From positions 48,881,813 to 48,945,812 of the forward strand of contig OY998176.1 in the NCBI GenBank assembly GCA_963921935.1: 64,000 bases of DNA, read 5' to 3'. The notes under the pieces were generated by a model. It was not told where the DNA came from and searched no databases. It saw only the letters and a list, made by a program, of their open reading frames with translations. The number at the start of each line of letters is the position of its first letter. The stretch's first letter is position 1. Positions 10,567 through 20,066 of the stretch are shown one piece after another. Position numbers and translations under genes: made by a program. This stretch comes from Galeruca laticollis (Eukaryota; Arthropoda; Insecta; Coleoptera; Chrysomelidae).

Positions 10567-10679
10567 ATCGAAATCTTCTTTATGAATACATTTTTCAACA
10601 ACCAATGCGAACTTTGATTGGTGGGGAGAGAGTTAAACATATAAATTATTCAACATTAATTTAGAAGTCAGTAGTCATC

Positions 10680-11411
10680 ATGAGTCAAGATTCTGGGTAT
10701 TATAGTGAAGCTAGTGTTACAATGGTATGTACTGGTAGTGATGAAGATTATGATCGTGATTTAGATCAAATTGTACGAAATTATGAAATTGCAATAAAAA
10801 AAGAAAAACATTATTTATTGCACACAGTTTTCAATGTTGGTCGATTTGAAGTTGGATGTATCCTGAGCCCTGCCAGAACTTTTGCACCTGCCATCATTTT
10901 ATCATCATTTATCGAAACTATGGAACCTACCAAAATGTCATTCAATACTGTAGAATGGGATGAGATCATAGAGGTGCTTCGTAAAAGTAACGAGTATTTC
11001 AATCCTCCAGATGGTGAGAAAAGTCCTGTCGTCAGCCCCATCATGTTTTATCAAGATTTTTGTCAAATAACTAAAGTCATTTATGATAATCAAAAATTTG
11101 TGGAAGTTCGTCAACATGATGTTACATTTTTCCTCTATGAAGAAGAAGTTGTAGAAATTCTACGCCTTCATGAGAATTTGCTTCAACACCACATTTCAAT
11201 TTTAAAAAATGTAAACTTTTGTGATTTTTATTATAATATTATTAATTTATTGGAGTCATTTATACCTAATCCAATGTGTGGCTTTTCCAATTGTATAGAT
11301 TTAATGTATGCAGTTTGTGATATTTGTTATGAAAACAGTTTAGTAGGGAAAGCACTTAGAGAGTATCTGTATTATTACAAAATCAATGTAATCAATGATT
11401 TAACATTATAA
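10680..11411 (+). CDS. intact Polinton-associated protein of unknown function
   Basis: An uninterrupted 243-residue frame starting at ATG 10680. An acidic, Ser/Tyr-rich N-terminus (about 1-30) is followed by a globular part. Around residues 85-105 it reads KMSFNTVEWDEIIEVL, which recalls the MSLTPEQW-type strand-helix of PC4-like coactivators, and VEVRQHDVTFFLYEEEVVEI follows at about 142. The last 80 residues are rich in Tyr, Phe and Cys. The PC4 resemblance is weak. It lies between the integrase and the metalloproteinase, on the same strand. Being intact among broken neighbours is notable. Confidence 0.6.
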   Translation: MSQDSGYYSEASVTMVCTGSDEDYDRDLDQIVRNYEIAIKKEKHYLLHTVFNVGRFEVGCILSPARTFAPAIILSSFIETMEPTKMSFNTVEWDEIIEVLRKSNEYFNPPDGEKSPVVSPIMFYQDFCQITKVIYDNQKFVEVRQHDVTFFLYEEEVVEILRLHENLLQHHISILKNVNFCDFYYNIINLLESFIPNPMCGFSNCIDLMYAVCDICYENSLVGKALREYLYYYKINVINDLTL

Positions 11412-11486
11412 AATTTTGAAAATATTCTCTGTTTCATTTAAATACCTAATCGATGGATTGTATATTACCATAAAAACTTTCTGATG

Positions 11487-13017
11487 AAGAATCAGTATTA
11501 AAGCTAACGTCGAAGCTAATTCTACCTTTAGTTACACCTGAGAAAATTGATCTGAATTATGCTGTGGAATATATTGAAAGATTTGGATATGTTAACAAGT
11601 CAGAACATGATATCACAGATATGGCATCGATTTTATAAGATTTTCAAGAGAAATTCAATTTACCTGTAGATGGCACTCTAAATCCTGCTACTATTCAACT
11701 ATTAGAACGTCCTCGATGTACTGTAGGGGAAAATGACCATAGCGAGCATTCGTATCGTGTAAAGACAAAATGGTAAAAAACTAACCTATCTTGGTATTTT
11801 CCTCAAGCAACACCGCCATATGTTGCTGCTGCAGAAAAGGCATTCAATATTTGGCAACAAAATTCCAAATTTACATTTAAACGAGTTACGATTCCTATGC
11901 CTTCACCCGACATAACTAGAACTATCGTGTCTAAAAGACATCAATTTCGAGCTAATTGTCTAAGAAATCAATATTGTGCCTTTAATTTGGATGGTCCCGG
12001 TATGGTGCTAGCGCATGCTTATTTTCCCTCTGGTGATGGATGTATAGAAATTCATCTTGACAATGACGAAAAATGGAATCCAAATCTTGATGGAATTGTA
12101 CAAGACACTGAGCTTCCTTCTAGTGTTAGCACACGAAATCGGCCACATCTTAGGAAGTGACGTATCAACTGCAATAATGTATCCATGGTATCAGAAAAAT
12201 ATGTCGATGCTCGACGAAGATGATAAAATGGCACTTGAATATCTCTATGGTCCTACACAAAAATTTGTACATAATCCATACAACAAAGCGACGACGAAGC
12301 AACCACCTCCACCACTTCATTCAACTCAACAACCAACATTACAACCGACGCAAATATGTGATATTAAATCTCCAGATTTTATGTTTCTTGCATCAACTCC
12401 ATCGTTCCCAAACTTTCGTATTTACGTTGGTTATAATAGATTTCTATGGAAATTTGATTTACATGACATTCATATACCTTTGCATTCTGAATACATTAAA
12501 GATTATCTTCCGCAGAATATTCAACATGAATCAATATCACACATTTTTTCAAAATTCTGCAAGCAACTTGTTTGCATTCAATAAAAATACCGGCGATTAC
12601 TATACTGCATCTTTCCCAGATTTGACTATATTGGAAATAAACAAAGTACCCGTCCCAACTAACTCCAAAGTTGATGTTATTTTCCAAACAAATAGTGGTC
12701 AAATTTTTGTATTATATGATAAAGCATAACAATACATTGAATTCAATGATGGATTTAAGAAAATTTTGAATAGAGGACGAGTTAGCGATCGCTTTTTGGG
12801 ACTACCAAAAAATCCTACGTCTGCATTCAGATATATCGATGGATACATATACTTTTTCACTCAAGACAACACCTACTACAAATTCAGCGAATATTCCAGA
12901 AGTGTTGTATCATCTGGACCATTTGATTGGAACCTCTTTGACATACCATGCCCCAAGACCAGTCTAAAGGAGCAACTAAAAGCGCTTCTTACTCGTGTAC
13001 TTTCTATTTATGAATAA
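11487..13017 (+). pseudogene. matrix metalloproteinase with hemopexin-like domain (Polinton cargo)
   Basis: Domains in order. A propeptide has a peptidoglycan-binding-like helix (NLPVDGTLNPATIQLLE) and the cysteine switch PRCTVGE at about 11713. A catalytic domain follows, with WYFPQATPPYVAAAEKAF and FPSGDGCIEIH. The zinc site VLAHEIGHILGSD is at about 12123-12160 and the Met-turn AIMYP comes after it. A Pro/Thr/Gln-rich linker leads to a hemopexin-like region from CDIKSPDF (about 12350) to FDIPCP (about 12955), framed by the usual Cys pair. In-frame stops lie at about 11636 and 11776, and frameshifts at about 12085-12110, 12540 and 12730. The third zinc ligand His is replaced (GSDV instead of GxDH). 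No signal peptide or ATG is visible. MMPs cut extracellular matrix; capture from a host or virus is inference. Confidence 0.85.
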
Positions 13018-13130
13018 TAAATGTTTTAGGTACTTTGAAAATAAACAATGAAATATTATAAATTCGTTTTATTTATTTATGAAATAATACAATCATTTTG
13101 GTTAGTAATAAGGTTTATATAAATTGTTAG

Positions 13131-13520
13131 GTATGATGAATACAATTGAAGAAACTATGGATTAATCTCATATAATTCTAATCGATTTATAGAAACTCTT
13201 GAAAAACTAATTAATGTTACGTTAAATTTGCTATTTTTTTGATTTATAAGAATTGTATTTGATAAAAGTCTCGTTCGATTTTTTAAAAAGTGTTTTTTAT
13301 GACTTTTGTTTATGACGTCAGTAATATTTTGCACGATACAAATTTTCAGTATAATGATCTCTAATAACATAGATTTTAATATTCATTTTGTTTTTCTAAA
13401 ATAAATTCAAGTCGTCGAAAACACATTTAACATAACATTTTTACAAAATGGTGATGAAACCAAACACAGTATCTATTTAATTGATGTATATTACTCCAAT
13501 CTGATTCATAACATCTTAAA
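13131..13520 (-). pseudogene. partial tandem duplicate of the 13668-14297 gene
   Basis: DNA at 13131-13520 repeats the 3' half of the next gene: compare CTAATCGATTTATA and the ATGATCTCTA..GACAT segment near 13350 and 13890. It is riddled with indels. The copies lie head to tail, so this is a decayed local duplication. Confidence 0.6.
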
Positions 13521-13667
13521 TAAGGATGAATACAACTGAAGAAACTATTATTTATCAAATTCAATATTATATAATTCTAATCGATTTATAAAAACATTTC
13601 TTAAAATAATATATGAAAACAAAAATTTTTTCACATGAAATTTGTATATGTTAATCGAAGAAACTAA

Positions 13668-14297
13668 TTAATGTTTATAAAAATCAAGATCATCACTATC
13701 ATCCTCGTTGTAACCGACAAATCTAGCAACTTGATTTTCTAGCGAAGTATGATGGAGGCTCTCATTACATTCATTATGACTTTTTATTGTGAACAACATA
13801 CGATTAAATTCATTATGACACCAATAATATTTTGAATGATATAAATTATGCAAATTTTCAGTATAATACACATAATGATAATGATCTCTAGTGACATGTA
13901 GTTTAATATTCATATGATTTTTGTCTAAAATGTATTCAAGTTGTCGATAACAACGTTGACATAACATTAAATTTAAATTTTTCACATAATAGTAATGAAA
14001 CCAAACGCAATCTCTTTTCAATTTATACAATGAATTCCAATTTGATTCATTAATTACAGCAATACGCAAATAATTTGGTATAAAATGTAGATCTTTTATA
14101 ATTTCTAAACAATAAAAATGTTCTTTGATGTCGTTTTTTGCTTCTTGCATTAAAACGTTCCATCTTACTTCACTATATTTTAATATGACTTTATATATTA
14201 GCGGATGAGGTAATAAATTTTGATCCATAAATACTAAAATATAATTGACATTTTTACAAATTGCTATAACTGCAATATCTTGAAGTGAGAGTACCAT
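13668..14297 (-). CDS. unknown Polinton-borne protein with Cys/His motifs
   Basis: A 209-residue open frame starting at ATG 14297. The centre has LCQRCYRQ, a CxxC pair, followed by HMNIKLHVTRDHYHYVYY, so a zinc-binding fold is possible. The protein is Tyr-, His- and Asn-rich and ends with an acidic DDSDDLDFYKH tail. I recognise no family. It is convergent with the metalloproteinase and upstream of the polymerase remnant on the same strand. The neighbouring partial duplicate suggests it belonged to a small local family. Confidence 0.5.
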   Translation of the reverse strand: MVLSLQDIAVIAICKNVNYILVFMDQNLLPHPLIYKVILKYSEVRWNVLMQEAKNDIKEHFYCLEIIKDLHFIPNYLRIAVINESNWNSLYKLKRDCVWFHYYYVKNLNLMLCQRCYRQLEYILDKNHMNIKLHVTRDHYHYVYYTENLHNLYHSKYYWCHNEFNRMLFTIKSHNECNESLHHTSLENQVARFVGYNEDDSDDLDFYKH

Positions 14298-14405
14298 TAC
14301 CTAATGAAAAAAAAAATTAACATTAACCTACATATTATAGTCCTATTTATCAATTAGGTTTATTTAAACTATAGTGACCCCATTGTAGAGTGTTATCATG
14401 ATTTG

Positions 14406-15031
14406 CTAATAGGTATCATCAAATGCACTTAAAGCCATTTTTGTTTGTTCAACACTGAAAACTTGATGCTTGTATGATCTTATGTTACATTGATTCTCAT
14501 ATCTAGGTTCTAAACTTCTTAAACATTTAAAATAATCATTAAATGTTATTCGATTTTCAACTACATTCTTTTTAATTCCCTTTATTTTCTTAATTACTTC
14601 TATATTATTATCATCAAGCATATCTTGTTTCTGCTTTTGATTAGTCTGTATTTTATATGAATACATTTTTGATCGTAGCCCGACAAAATGAGTAATAATT
14701 TGAGATTTCGTCTCATCTTTCATTTTACCTAAAACTTTTTTATTAACTTGAGGAATATTGTAAGGATTATCTGAAGGATAGTCACTCGTATCAAATTTAT
14801 CTAAGTTGTTTTTTATTAATTCTTCATAAATGTTATTGGAAATTAATTAATAAATAAAACTATCGGTATCGGTATATAATAATTTACATCTTTCAACACT
14901 CAATTTCGGTGTCATAAAATCATAATGAAAATTATACATTATGGTTTTTGAAATATCTAAAATAACCATTCCTATATAAAGAGGTTTACTGAAAACTATT
15001 TCTGTCCTTTTCAATTCAACAGCTACTGGCA
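14406..15031 (-). pseudogene. protein-primed DNA polymerase B, C-terminal fragment
   Basis: One frame with a single in-frame TAA at 14847-14849. It contains VELKRTEIVFSKPLYIGM and ILDISKTIMYNFHYDFM, then LLYTDTDSFIY with the palm-domain YTDTD metal-binding motif (motif C). After the stop come HFVGLRSKMYS and KKIKGIKKNVVENRITFNDY, the usual Polinton polymerase tail. The family normally exceeds 1000 residues. Everything before motif C (exonuclease, TPR1/2, motifs A and B) is missing; the frame meets the capsid gene at about 15030. Confidence 0.92.
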
Positions 15032-15652
15032 TTGAAAGTTAAGCACGTCTATCCTAATGATGAAATAAAATTACGTATGATGGAGCAAATAAAAAGTAAT
15101 CGACCAATATTCATTCCGTTCAGAAAATGGGAATTTTGTGTATTGCCTACGTTAACGAAAGACGCTAAAAATGAGATTTGGTCAGTTAAAACGAGTTCGT
15201 CTGTTGAGAGGCCTCGATATGTTATCGTCTGCTTCCAAATGGATAGACGCAACAAGAAGACAAACGATACCTCGCAATTTGATCACTTGAATACCAACAA
15301 CGTAAGATAGGCTTTGAACGGAGAATTTTGGCCTACCGATCGATTAAAGATGGATTTCGGAAAGAACGACTATACTCTTGCCTATCATAATTATGCGTCA
15401 TTCTATAGAAGCTATACCAATTCATGCATAGTACATCCAACATTGGACTATGAAGCATTCAAAGATCGTGCTCTCTTTGTAATAGATTGTTCCAAACAGG
15501 AGGAGGGAATAAGAGCATCGACTGTTGATGTAAAAGTGGAAATTGAAACAAGTGTAGGATTTCCTGCAAATACTAGAGCATATTGTATAATTATACATGA
15601 CTGTTTATTGGAGTACTACCCGCTAACGGAAATTATCAAAACGATCATATAA
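15032..15652 (+). pseudogene. Polinton major capsid protein, C-terminal half
   Basis: The frame matches the C-terminal jelly roll of the Polinton double-jelly-roll capsid protein. Motifs seen are KHVYPNDEIKL, WSVKTSSSVERPRYVIV, QFDHLNTNNV, ALFVIDCSKQEEGI, RASTVDVKVEIE and PANTRAYCIIIHD. An in-frame TAG lies at 15308-15310; otherwise the frame runs to 15652. The N-terminal half is absent because the sequence fuses head to head with the polymerase fragment. The protein would have formed trimeric capsomers. Confidence 0.88.
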
Positions 15653-15697
15653 TACTCAGTCAGGTTGTGAAGTCGTGTCAGTTACAAATAAACTACG

Positions 15698-16183
15698 ATG
15701 AGAATAGCATTTATTGACATTCAAGGCTTCCTTATCAATGGAACATTTCAACCCAAGGAACTGTCCATCTAAATCGGATTTAAACATAGACACTACATAT
15801 TTACACCACCACTACCGTTTCATTTGTTAAACAATCAAGATCAAAAAACAATAAAGTTTTTGGAACGTCATATCCATGGAATAAAGTATTCTTCGGGTAA
15901 CGTTGATTATTTAAAATTGGATGAGATTTTGAAAAGTGTAATGCCTAATGTCGAGTGTATCTACGTTCGCGGTAATCAGAAATATGAATTTTTAAAACAG
16001 AAATGTGTGGAATATGGAATTTCTACGATGATAGTTGATGTCTGCAAGTTTGATGGAACGCCCTCCGCCATGGAAAGTTTCAAGAAAGATTCGAATGCTT
16101 ACCATGCCGATGGGACTTTCAATTGTACACAAATTAATGTAGAACAAATACGATACTCGTTTTTAAGTATAATACCATTGTAA
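15698..16183 (+). pseudogene. Polinton-associated hypothetical protein, one stop
   Basis: Starts at ATG 15698 with RIAFIDIQGFLINGTFQPKE, then a TAA at 15770-15772. The same frame continues to 16183 with HIHGIKYSSGNVDYLKLDEI, ECIYVRGNQKYEFLK and a Cys/His-bearing tail (HADGTFNC). The DxQGF start and YVRG-EK-like motif recur in a conserved insect Polinton protein I have seen without assigned function. An RNase-H-like nuclease fold is possible but unproven. It follows the capsid gene by 45 bases. Confidence 0.55.
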
Positions 16184-16189
16184 TTTTGT

Positions 16190-16393
16190 TTAAATAAATA
16201 ATATTTGGAAAAATTGAGTTTTATTGAAACACATTGTATACTCATTTATGATTATATTACAATAAGAATTAATTTTTCTTTGTTCAATTTTCAATATAAT
16301 TTTCAATATCAAAATAAATATTGTTGCTAAAATTACACATTGCAAAAACATTATTAATGTCATCCATGATGGCATCCTCCTTCATTGTGTTAT
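16190..16393. other. short gap in the Polinton
   Basis: AT-rich spacer between convergent genes. A minus-strand frame of 61 codons with a hydrophobic segment runs through it, but without support from composition or motifs. Confidence 0.4.
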
Positions 16394-16672
16394 TCATTTT
16401 GTAATCGGTTTAATTTTGTATAGTGGATATTGTGTAGACGGCATCTGTCGATTTTTGAAGACGTTATCCCACAAGCACATTCGCTCCAATTGCTTTATCA
16501 CTTTATTTTTATTTTCATAAAATGAAATATCTTTTTTCAATTCTTGAGTACTTTTAGTGAATTCCTCCAATTTACGTCTACACTCTTCTGATGACATTGT
16601 AATACAAACGCACATCTTCTCACAATCATTTATTATAAAAGAAGCACTTCTGCAACCATTGCGCATGTTCAA
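16394..16672 (-). CDS. small coiled-coil protein starting in the right TIR
   Basis: A 92-residue frame. The TTG-led frame begins at 16672 and the first ATG is 16666. Residues 1-25 contain four Cys (RNGC, NDCEKMCVC). Residues 28-60 form a charged helix (EECRRKLEEFTKSTQELKK). The rest reads KVIKQLERMCLWDNVFKNRQ and ends PLYKIKPITK. The first ~55 codons lie in the TIR and recur at 4800-4972. Function unknown. Confidence 0.5.
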   Translation of the reverse strand: MNMRNGCRSASFIINDCEKMCVCITMSSEECRRKLEEFTKSTQELKKDISFYENKNKVIKQLERMCLWDNVFKNRQMPSTQYPLYKIKPITK

Positions 16673-17344
16673 AATAATGTCCTTTCATACCATCGACATA
16701 AAACTTACATAATTAGCAGTGGATCTGACTTCATAGCATGATTATGATACATATTCAGAGGAAATAATGTTTCTATTTTAAGAAAATTTATCAAATATGA
16801 CACATAAAATCCAAATGTGAGATTTCAATTAATACAATATAAAAAATTATTTCTTATATGCCACGGTCAAATCATTGGATTTTAAATATCTCTTAAAAGA
16901 AGATTTATTCTTTCACAATATACTGTAAATACTTTTAATATCTTATGATTGCACTTTCAGCACATGCGCATGTTAATGTCCTTTCGCAACCAGCGCTACA
17001 TCAAATTATGAAGCGCGCGCTGCAACTTAAATACTTTCATTTATAGACTCTGATAACATCGTACCGCGATAGTCTAGTGGAAATACAAGGTGAATTTGAC
17101 CAAGCGCGCCAGGCAGGCTGACGGTTCGAATCTCACCTCCAGCAAGATTTTTATTAAATCTTCTACATTATCACGGCACGATACGTCACAATCCTTCTGT
17201 GACTTCACAGCCAGAGGCTGCCACTTCTTGTACCATGACGTCACTTCTTGTAATAGTCTCCAGAAGCTTTACCACGTCTTCAGCGTATTAGACCAAGAAC
17301 TCGATGGTACGTGTCCATCAGCTCTAGAGCTCTCACTATATTAA
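16500..17344. repeat. right TIR of the Polinton
   Basis: Mate of the left TIR. It contains about 130 extra bases at 16673-16805, between the start of the TIR-borne gene and the CCAAATGTGAG segment, which the left copy lacks. The inner boundary lies near 16500, where the match to the left side stops. Confidence 0.9.
17059..17152 (+). promoter_or_regulatory. tRNA-like Pol III unit in right TIR (A box, B box, T5)
   Basis: Mirror copy of the left unit. A-box-like TAGTCTAGTGG lies at 17070-17080, B box GGTTCGAATCT at 17123-17133 and TTTTT at 17148-17152. It also faces outward. A-box and B-box motifs are kept in both TIRs although the copies differ at several other bases. Confidence 0.5.
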
Positions 17345-17633
17345 CTACTTACTATGATACATAATAATTGCATACAATTGTATTTATTTTCATATATTAC
17401 CTAAAAACAAGCCAATATATTACTTTAAAAATGAAACCCGGCTCTTGGGTTTCGGAGCCCCATCTATGTTGGCGCCCTGAAACCCTACTAGCGGTTTTCG
17501 AAGATACAAGCATGAGCTTGTTCACTAGGCGCATGGCAATTCTATTTTATTTGCACTGCGGTTCCAGTCGATGTTTATAGCGTTTGAGAATAAGTTCTGT
17601 ATGTTCAAGTGATTTGATTTTGTTGTGTAAAAA

Positions 17634-19510
17634 ATGGGGGTCATGAAAAAAAACAAAAACAGCTTATGGAATTGTATAACCAGATATTATCCGATGAGGA
17701 TGAGCCTCCAAAGTACGCAGATAATAATTCATCTGACGACTTCTAGCCTAGTTCATCTTCAAATAGCGATAGCTCGAGTTCTGATGATTCAGTGTATAGA
17801 AATAATCCCAAGAAGAGATACAAAAGGTAAGTTAGTAGTAGAAAAAACACTTCGCTATTTATATTCGGTATATGAAGTCAATATTTTTTGTTTCAGAACT
17901 CTTCAAGTTCCTGTCAGGCCTGCAGTTCTATCAGACTTATGAGTACAAGCTTCCACGTCTAAAAAGCCAGATATCCTTTCTCAGAGTCCACCAGATAACG
18001 GAGAGGAACAACAATCTACATCCAGGCATTCGAATGAGACATCCAATGCGCATTTACCTATCGATCAAGCCATAGATGAGGTTATATCCAGGTTTTGTGT
18101 CGCCAAAAATGAAAGTGGCGAAGAGCTTATTCCAGATGATATACTGTGGCTTCCTTCTAGTGAAAACTTTTGATTTTGATTTTGCCATCTGTGGGAATTA
18201 CGAATGACATCTGTGAAAACTACATAACTAAATCACCATATGATTTTTTCAAAATCTTTTTATGTGACGAGCTTCAAGAAGTAATAGTTCTAGAAACCAA
18301 CAGATACGCCGAACAATCAAAAAATAAAATACTGCCCGCAAATTCTCGATTGAATCGCTGGAAAGCTACAAATAAGCAAGAAATTACCATTTTTCTGGAA
18401 ATAGTGTTGTATATGGGTCTTTAAAAGCTACCGAGGATGACATATTATTGGTAAAAAACGTATAGCGACCAGGTACCATCCCGAATGTCAAGAAATCGTT
18501 TTGACCTGCTTCTCCGAATGCTCCATTTCAACAATAATGAAAATATTGTTGTCAACGACCACCTAGGAAAACTTCCCCTTTTGAATATTTTGACCAGTAA
18601 ATATAAAGAAATATACATTCCTGAAAAATCGGTCTGTATAGACTATCATTTCGGCAATATATAAAAAATGAGTGATTCTAGTTTGGGATCAAACTTTATA
18701 AATTGTGTTGCAAAGGTGGTTACACCTACGATATACGGGGTTATTGTGGAAAAGAAAAGGAAGGCGATAAACCTGCCACAATTTCTACTGTAATGTCGCT
18801 TATGGCACCGCTGTTGGATCATGAAAGAATTTTGTTTACAGATAACGACTACACTAGCGTTGCCTTGGCACATGAGCTTCAGAACAGAAAGACTCACTTG
18901 GTGGGTACACTGGGTAAAAACAGAAAAAATAATCCCAGAAACGTAGAATCTCAAAAACTATCTGTATCTGTATCTGGAAAGGTTTGAAGGGTGGGTGGCC
19001 CCACAATTGGCTCATTGTGCATCCTTCTGAGGTTCAAAACTTCCTTCTAGCTCGTCATCCAGCCTACTTTCTTGAAGTAGGCGATAAGTTCCCTCATATT
19101 GGCGTATGTTAGCCTGTGCTCAAAAACTAAAAAAAAGGAGAAATTTGCGCAAAAGAAAGTAATACAGGGTAACTATCTTGAAATGCCATGACAAGAGTGA
19201 TGTTTTATATCGTAGTACAGCTCATAGTACCCTAATGACAAAGTACCAAAAAGGAGGAAAATAAAAGGAAAAACCCAACCTAATATATGATTATAATGAC
19301 AGTAAATCATTCATCGATCTTTCTGATCAACTAAAATCCTATTCCTCACCTTTACATAAGGGTATCAAATGGTACCAAAAATTGGCTTTCGTGATACTAC
19401 TTGGTACTACTGTGGTGAACTCTTACATCCTTTATAAAACTGTGATAAAAGGTGAAATGTCAATAACCGAATTCCTAGCAAGGAAAAAAACTGGTCGGAA
19501 AAGTAGCTAG
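17634..19510 (+). pseudogene. piggyBac transposase, heavily decayed
   Basis: The pieces follow the order of a piggyBac (DDE_Tnp_1_7) transposase. An acidic Ser-rich N-terminus comes first, with a likely intron at about 17826-17896 (AGGTAAGT donor, TTTCAG acceptor). Then SPYDFFKIFLCDELQEVIV and LNRWKATNKQEITIFLEIVL; then YTYDIRGYCGK; then LLDHERILFTDNDYTSVALA with a catalytic-region Asp; then THLVGTLGKNRK. The last piece ends near YQKLAFVILLGTTVVNSYIL and SITEFLARKKTG. Several stops and frameshifts occur, and an insertion interrupts it at 18960-19118. TTAA target sites and TIRs were not found with confidence. Confidence 0.88.
18960..19118. mobile_element. 159-bp insertion with 10-bp target duplication in piggyBac
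   Basis: CTCAAAAACT occurs at 18950-18959 and again at 19119-19128. Transposase coding resumes right after the second copy. The inserted sequence (starting with TCTGTATC repeats) has an open frame with PHNWLIVHPSEVQNFLLARH. It could be a short retroposed fragment. A 10-bp duplication suits retroposition better than most cut-and-paste elements. Confidence 0.65.
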
Positions 19511-19559
19511 CGCAGACCGGGGGCAGCTCGTCCCAGCTGTATGTTGCTTTAGCGCCACG

Positions 19560-19562
<3 letters not shown>

Positions 19563-19623
<61 letters not shown>
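19563..19623. repeat. (AT)n microsatellite
   Basis: About 30 uninterrupted AT units immediately after the piggyBac remnant. Confidence 0.97.
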
Positions 19624-19625
<2 letters not shown>

Positions 19626-19993
19626 TGAAGATGGCGCCAACTGACTACTTCTCGCTTGTGTAACTACACGAACCAAGAGAGGTTGTCGGAGGGTGTAATC
19701 TTCAGTTCGGATTAGAGATTCTGAACTGGAAGGCATTACGGCACTCTTGAAGAGACCCAAGAAGGTCGAAACGCGTAAGTGTACTATGCTCTTCCGCTAT
19801 CAGTTGCGAATCACCACAGATGTCCGTATCGGCAAAATGGCCGATCGACGTCACGGTTTTCGAAGGGGATGTAATTCAATATTCTGCGTGGTATTAGCCA
19901 GGAATGTAGTTGTTTTGCCCTTCGAAGAACGGTCAGGCCAATAAGTCGAAATTATTGAAATTTCGACTAAAACAGGTGTAGTAGAAAATCGAA

Positions 19994-19996
<3 letters not shown>
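19624..19996. other. unidentified mixed-composition segment
   Basis: Less AT-rich than its surroundings. The plus-strand frame contains MADRRHGFRRGCNSIFCVV and, upstream, TLKRPKKVETRK, which has the look of a non-LTR retrotransposon 3' end, but I cannot assign it. Confidence 0.3.

Positions 19997-20061
<65 letters not shown>
19997..20061. repeat. (TA)n microsatellite
   Basis: About 32 TA units; a pogo transposase frame begins a few bases after it. Confidence 0.97.
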
Positions 20062-20064
<3 letters not shown>

Positions 20065-20066
20065 GG

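Larger units (their letters stand above)
4100..17344. mobile_element. Polinton/Maverick DNA transposon, degraded
   Basis: The element is bounded by TIRs whose outer bases read TTAATATAGTGAGAG inward from both ends. Between them lies a typical Polinton gene set: adenain-like protease, PLA2/pX-like protein, FtsK/HerA-type packaging ATPase, retroviral-type integrase with chromodomain, protein-primed DNA polymerase B and double-jelly-roll major capsid protein. Polintons normally run 15-20 kb. This copy is about 13.2 kb including a 1.1-kb insertion, because the 5' halves of polymerase and capsid genes are deleted. Only a few genes are free of stops or frameshifts, so it cannot move alone. The expected 6-bp target duplication is not clear: flanks CTAGTC and CTACTT agree at four of six bases. 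Confidence 0.93.

Noticed and set aside
16190..16375. 61-codon hydrophobic minus-strand frame in the Polinton
   Set aside because: AT-rich, no start context, and no resemblance to Polinton proteins I know.
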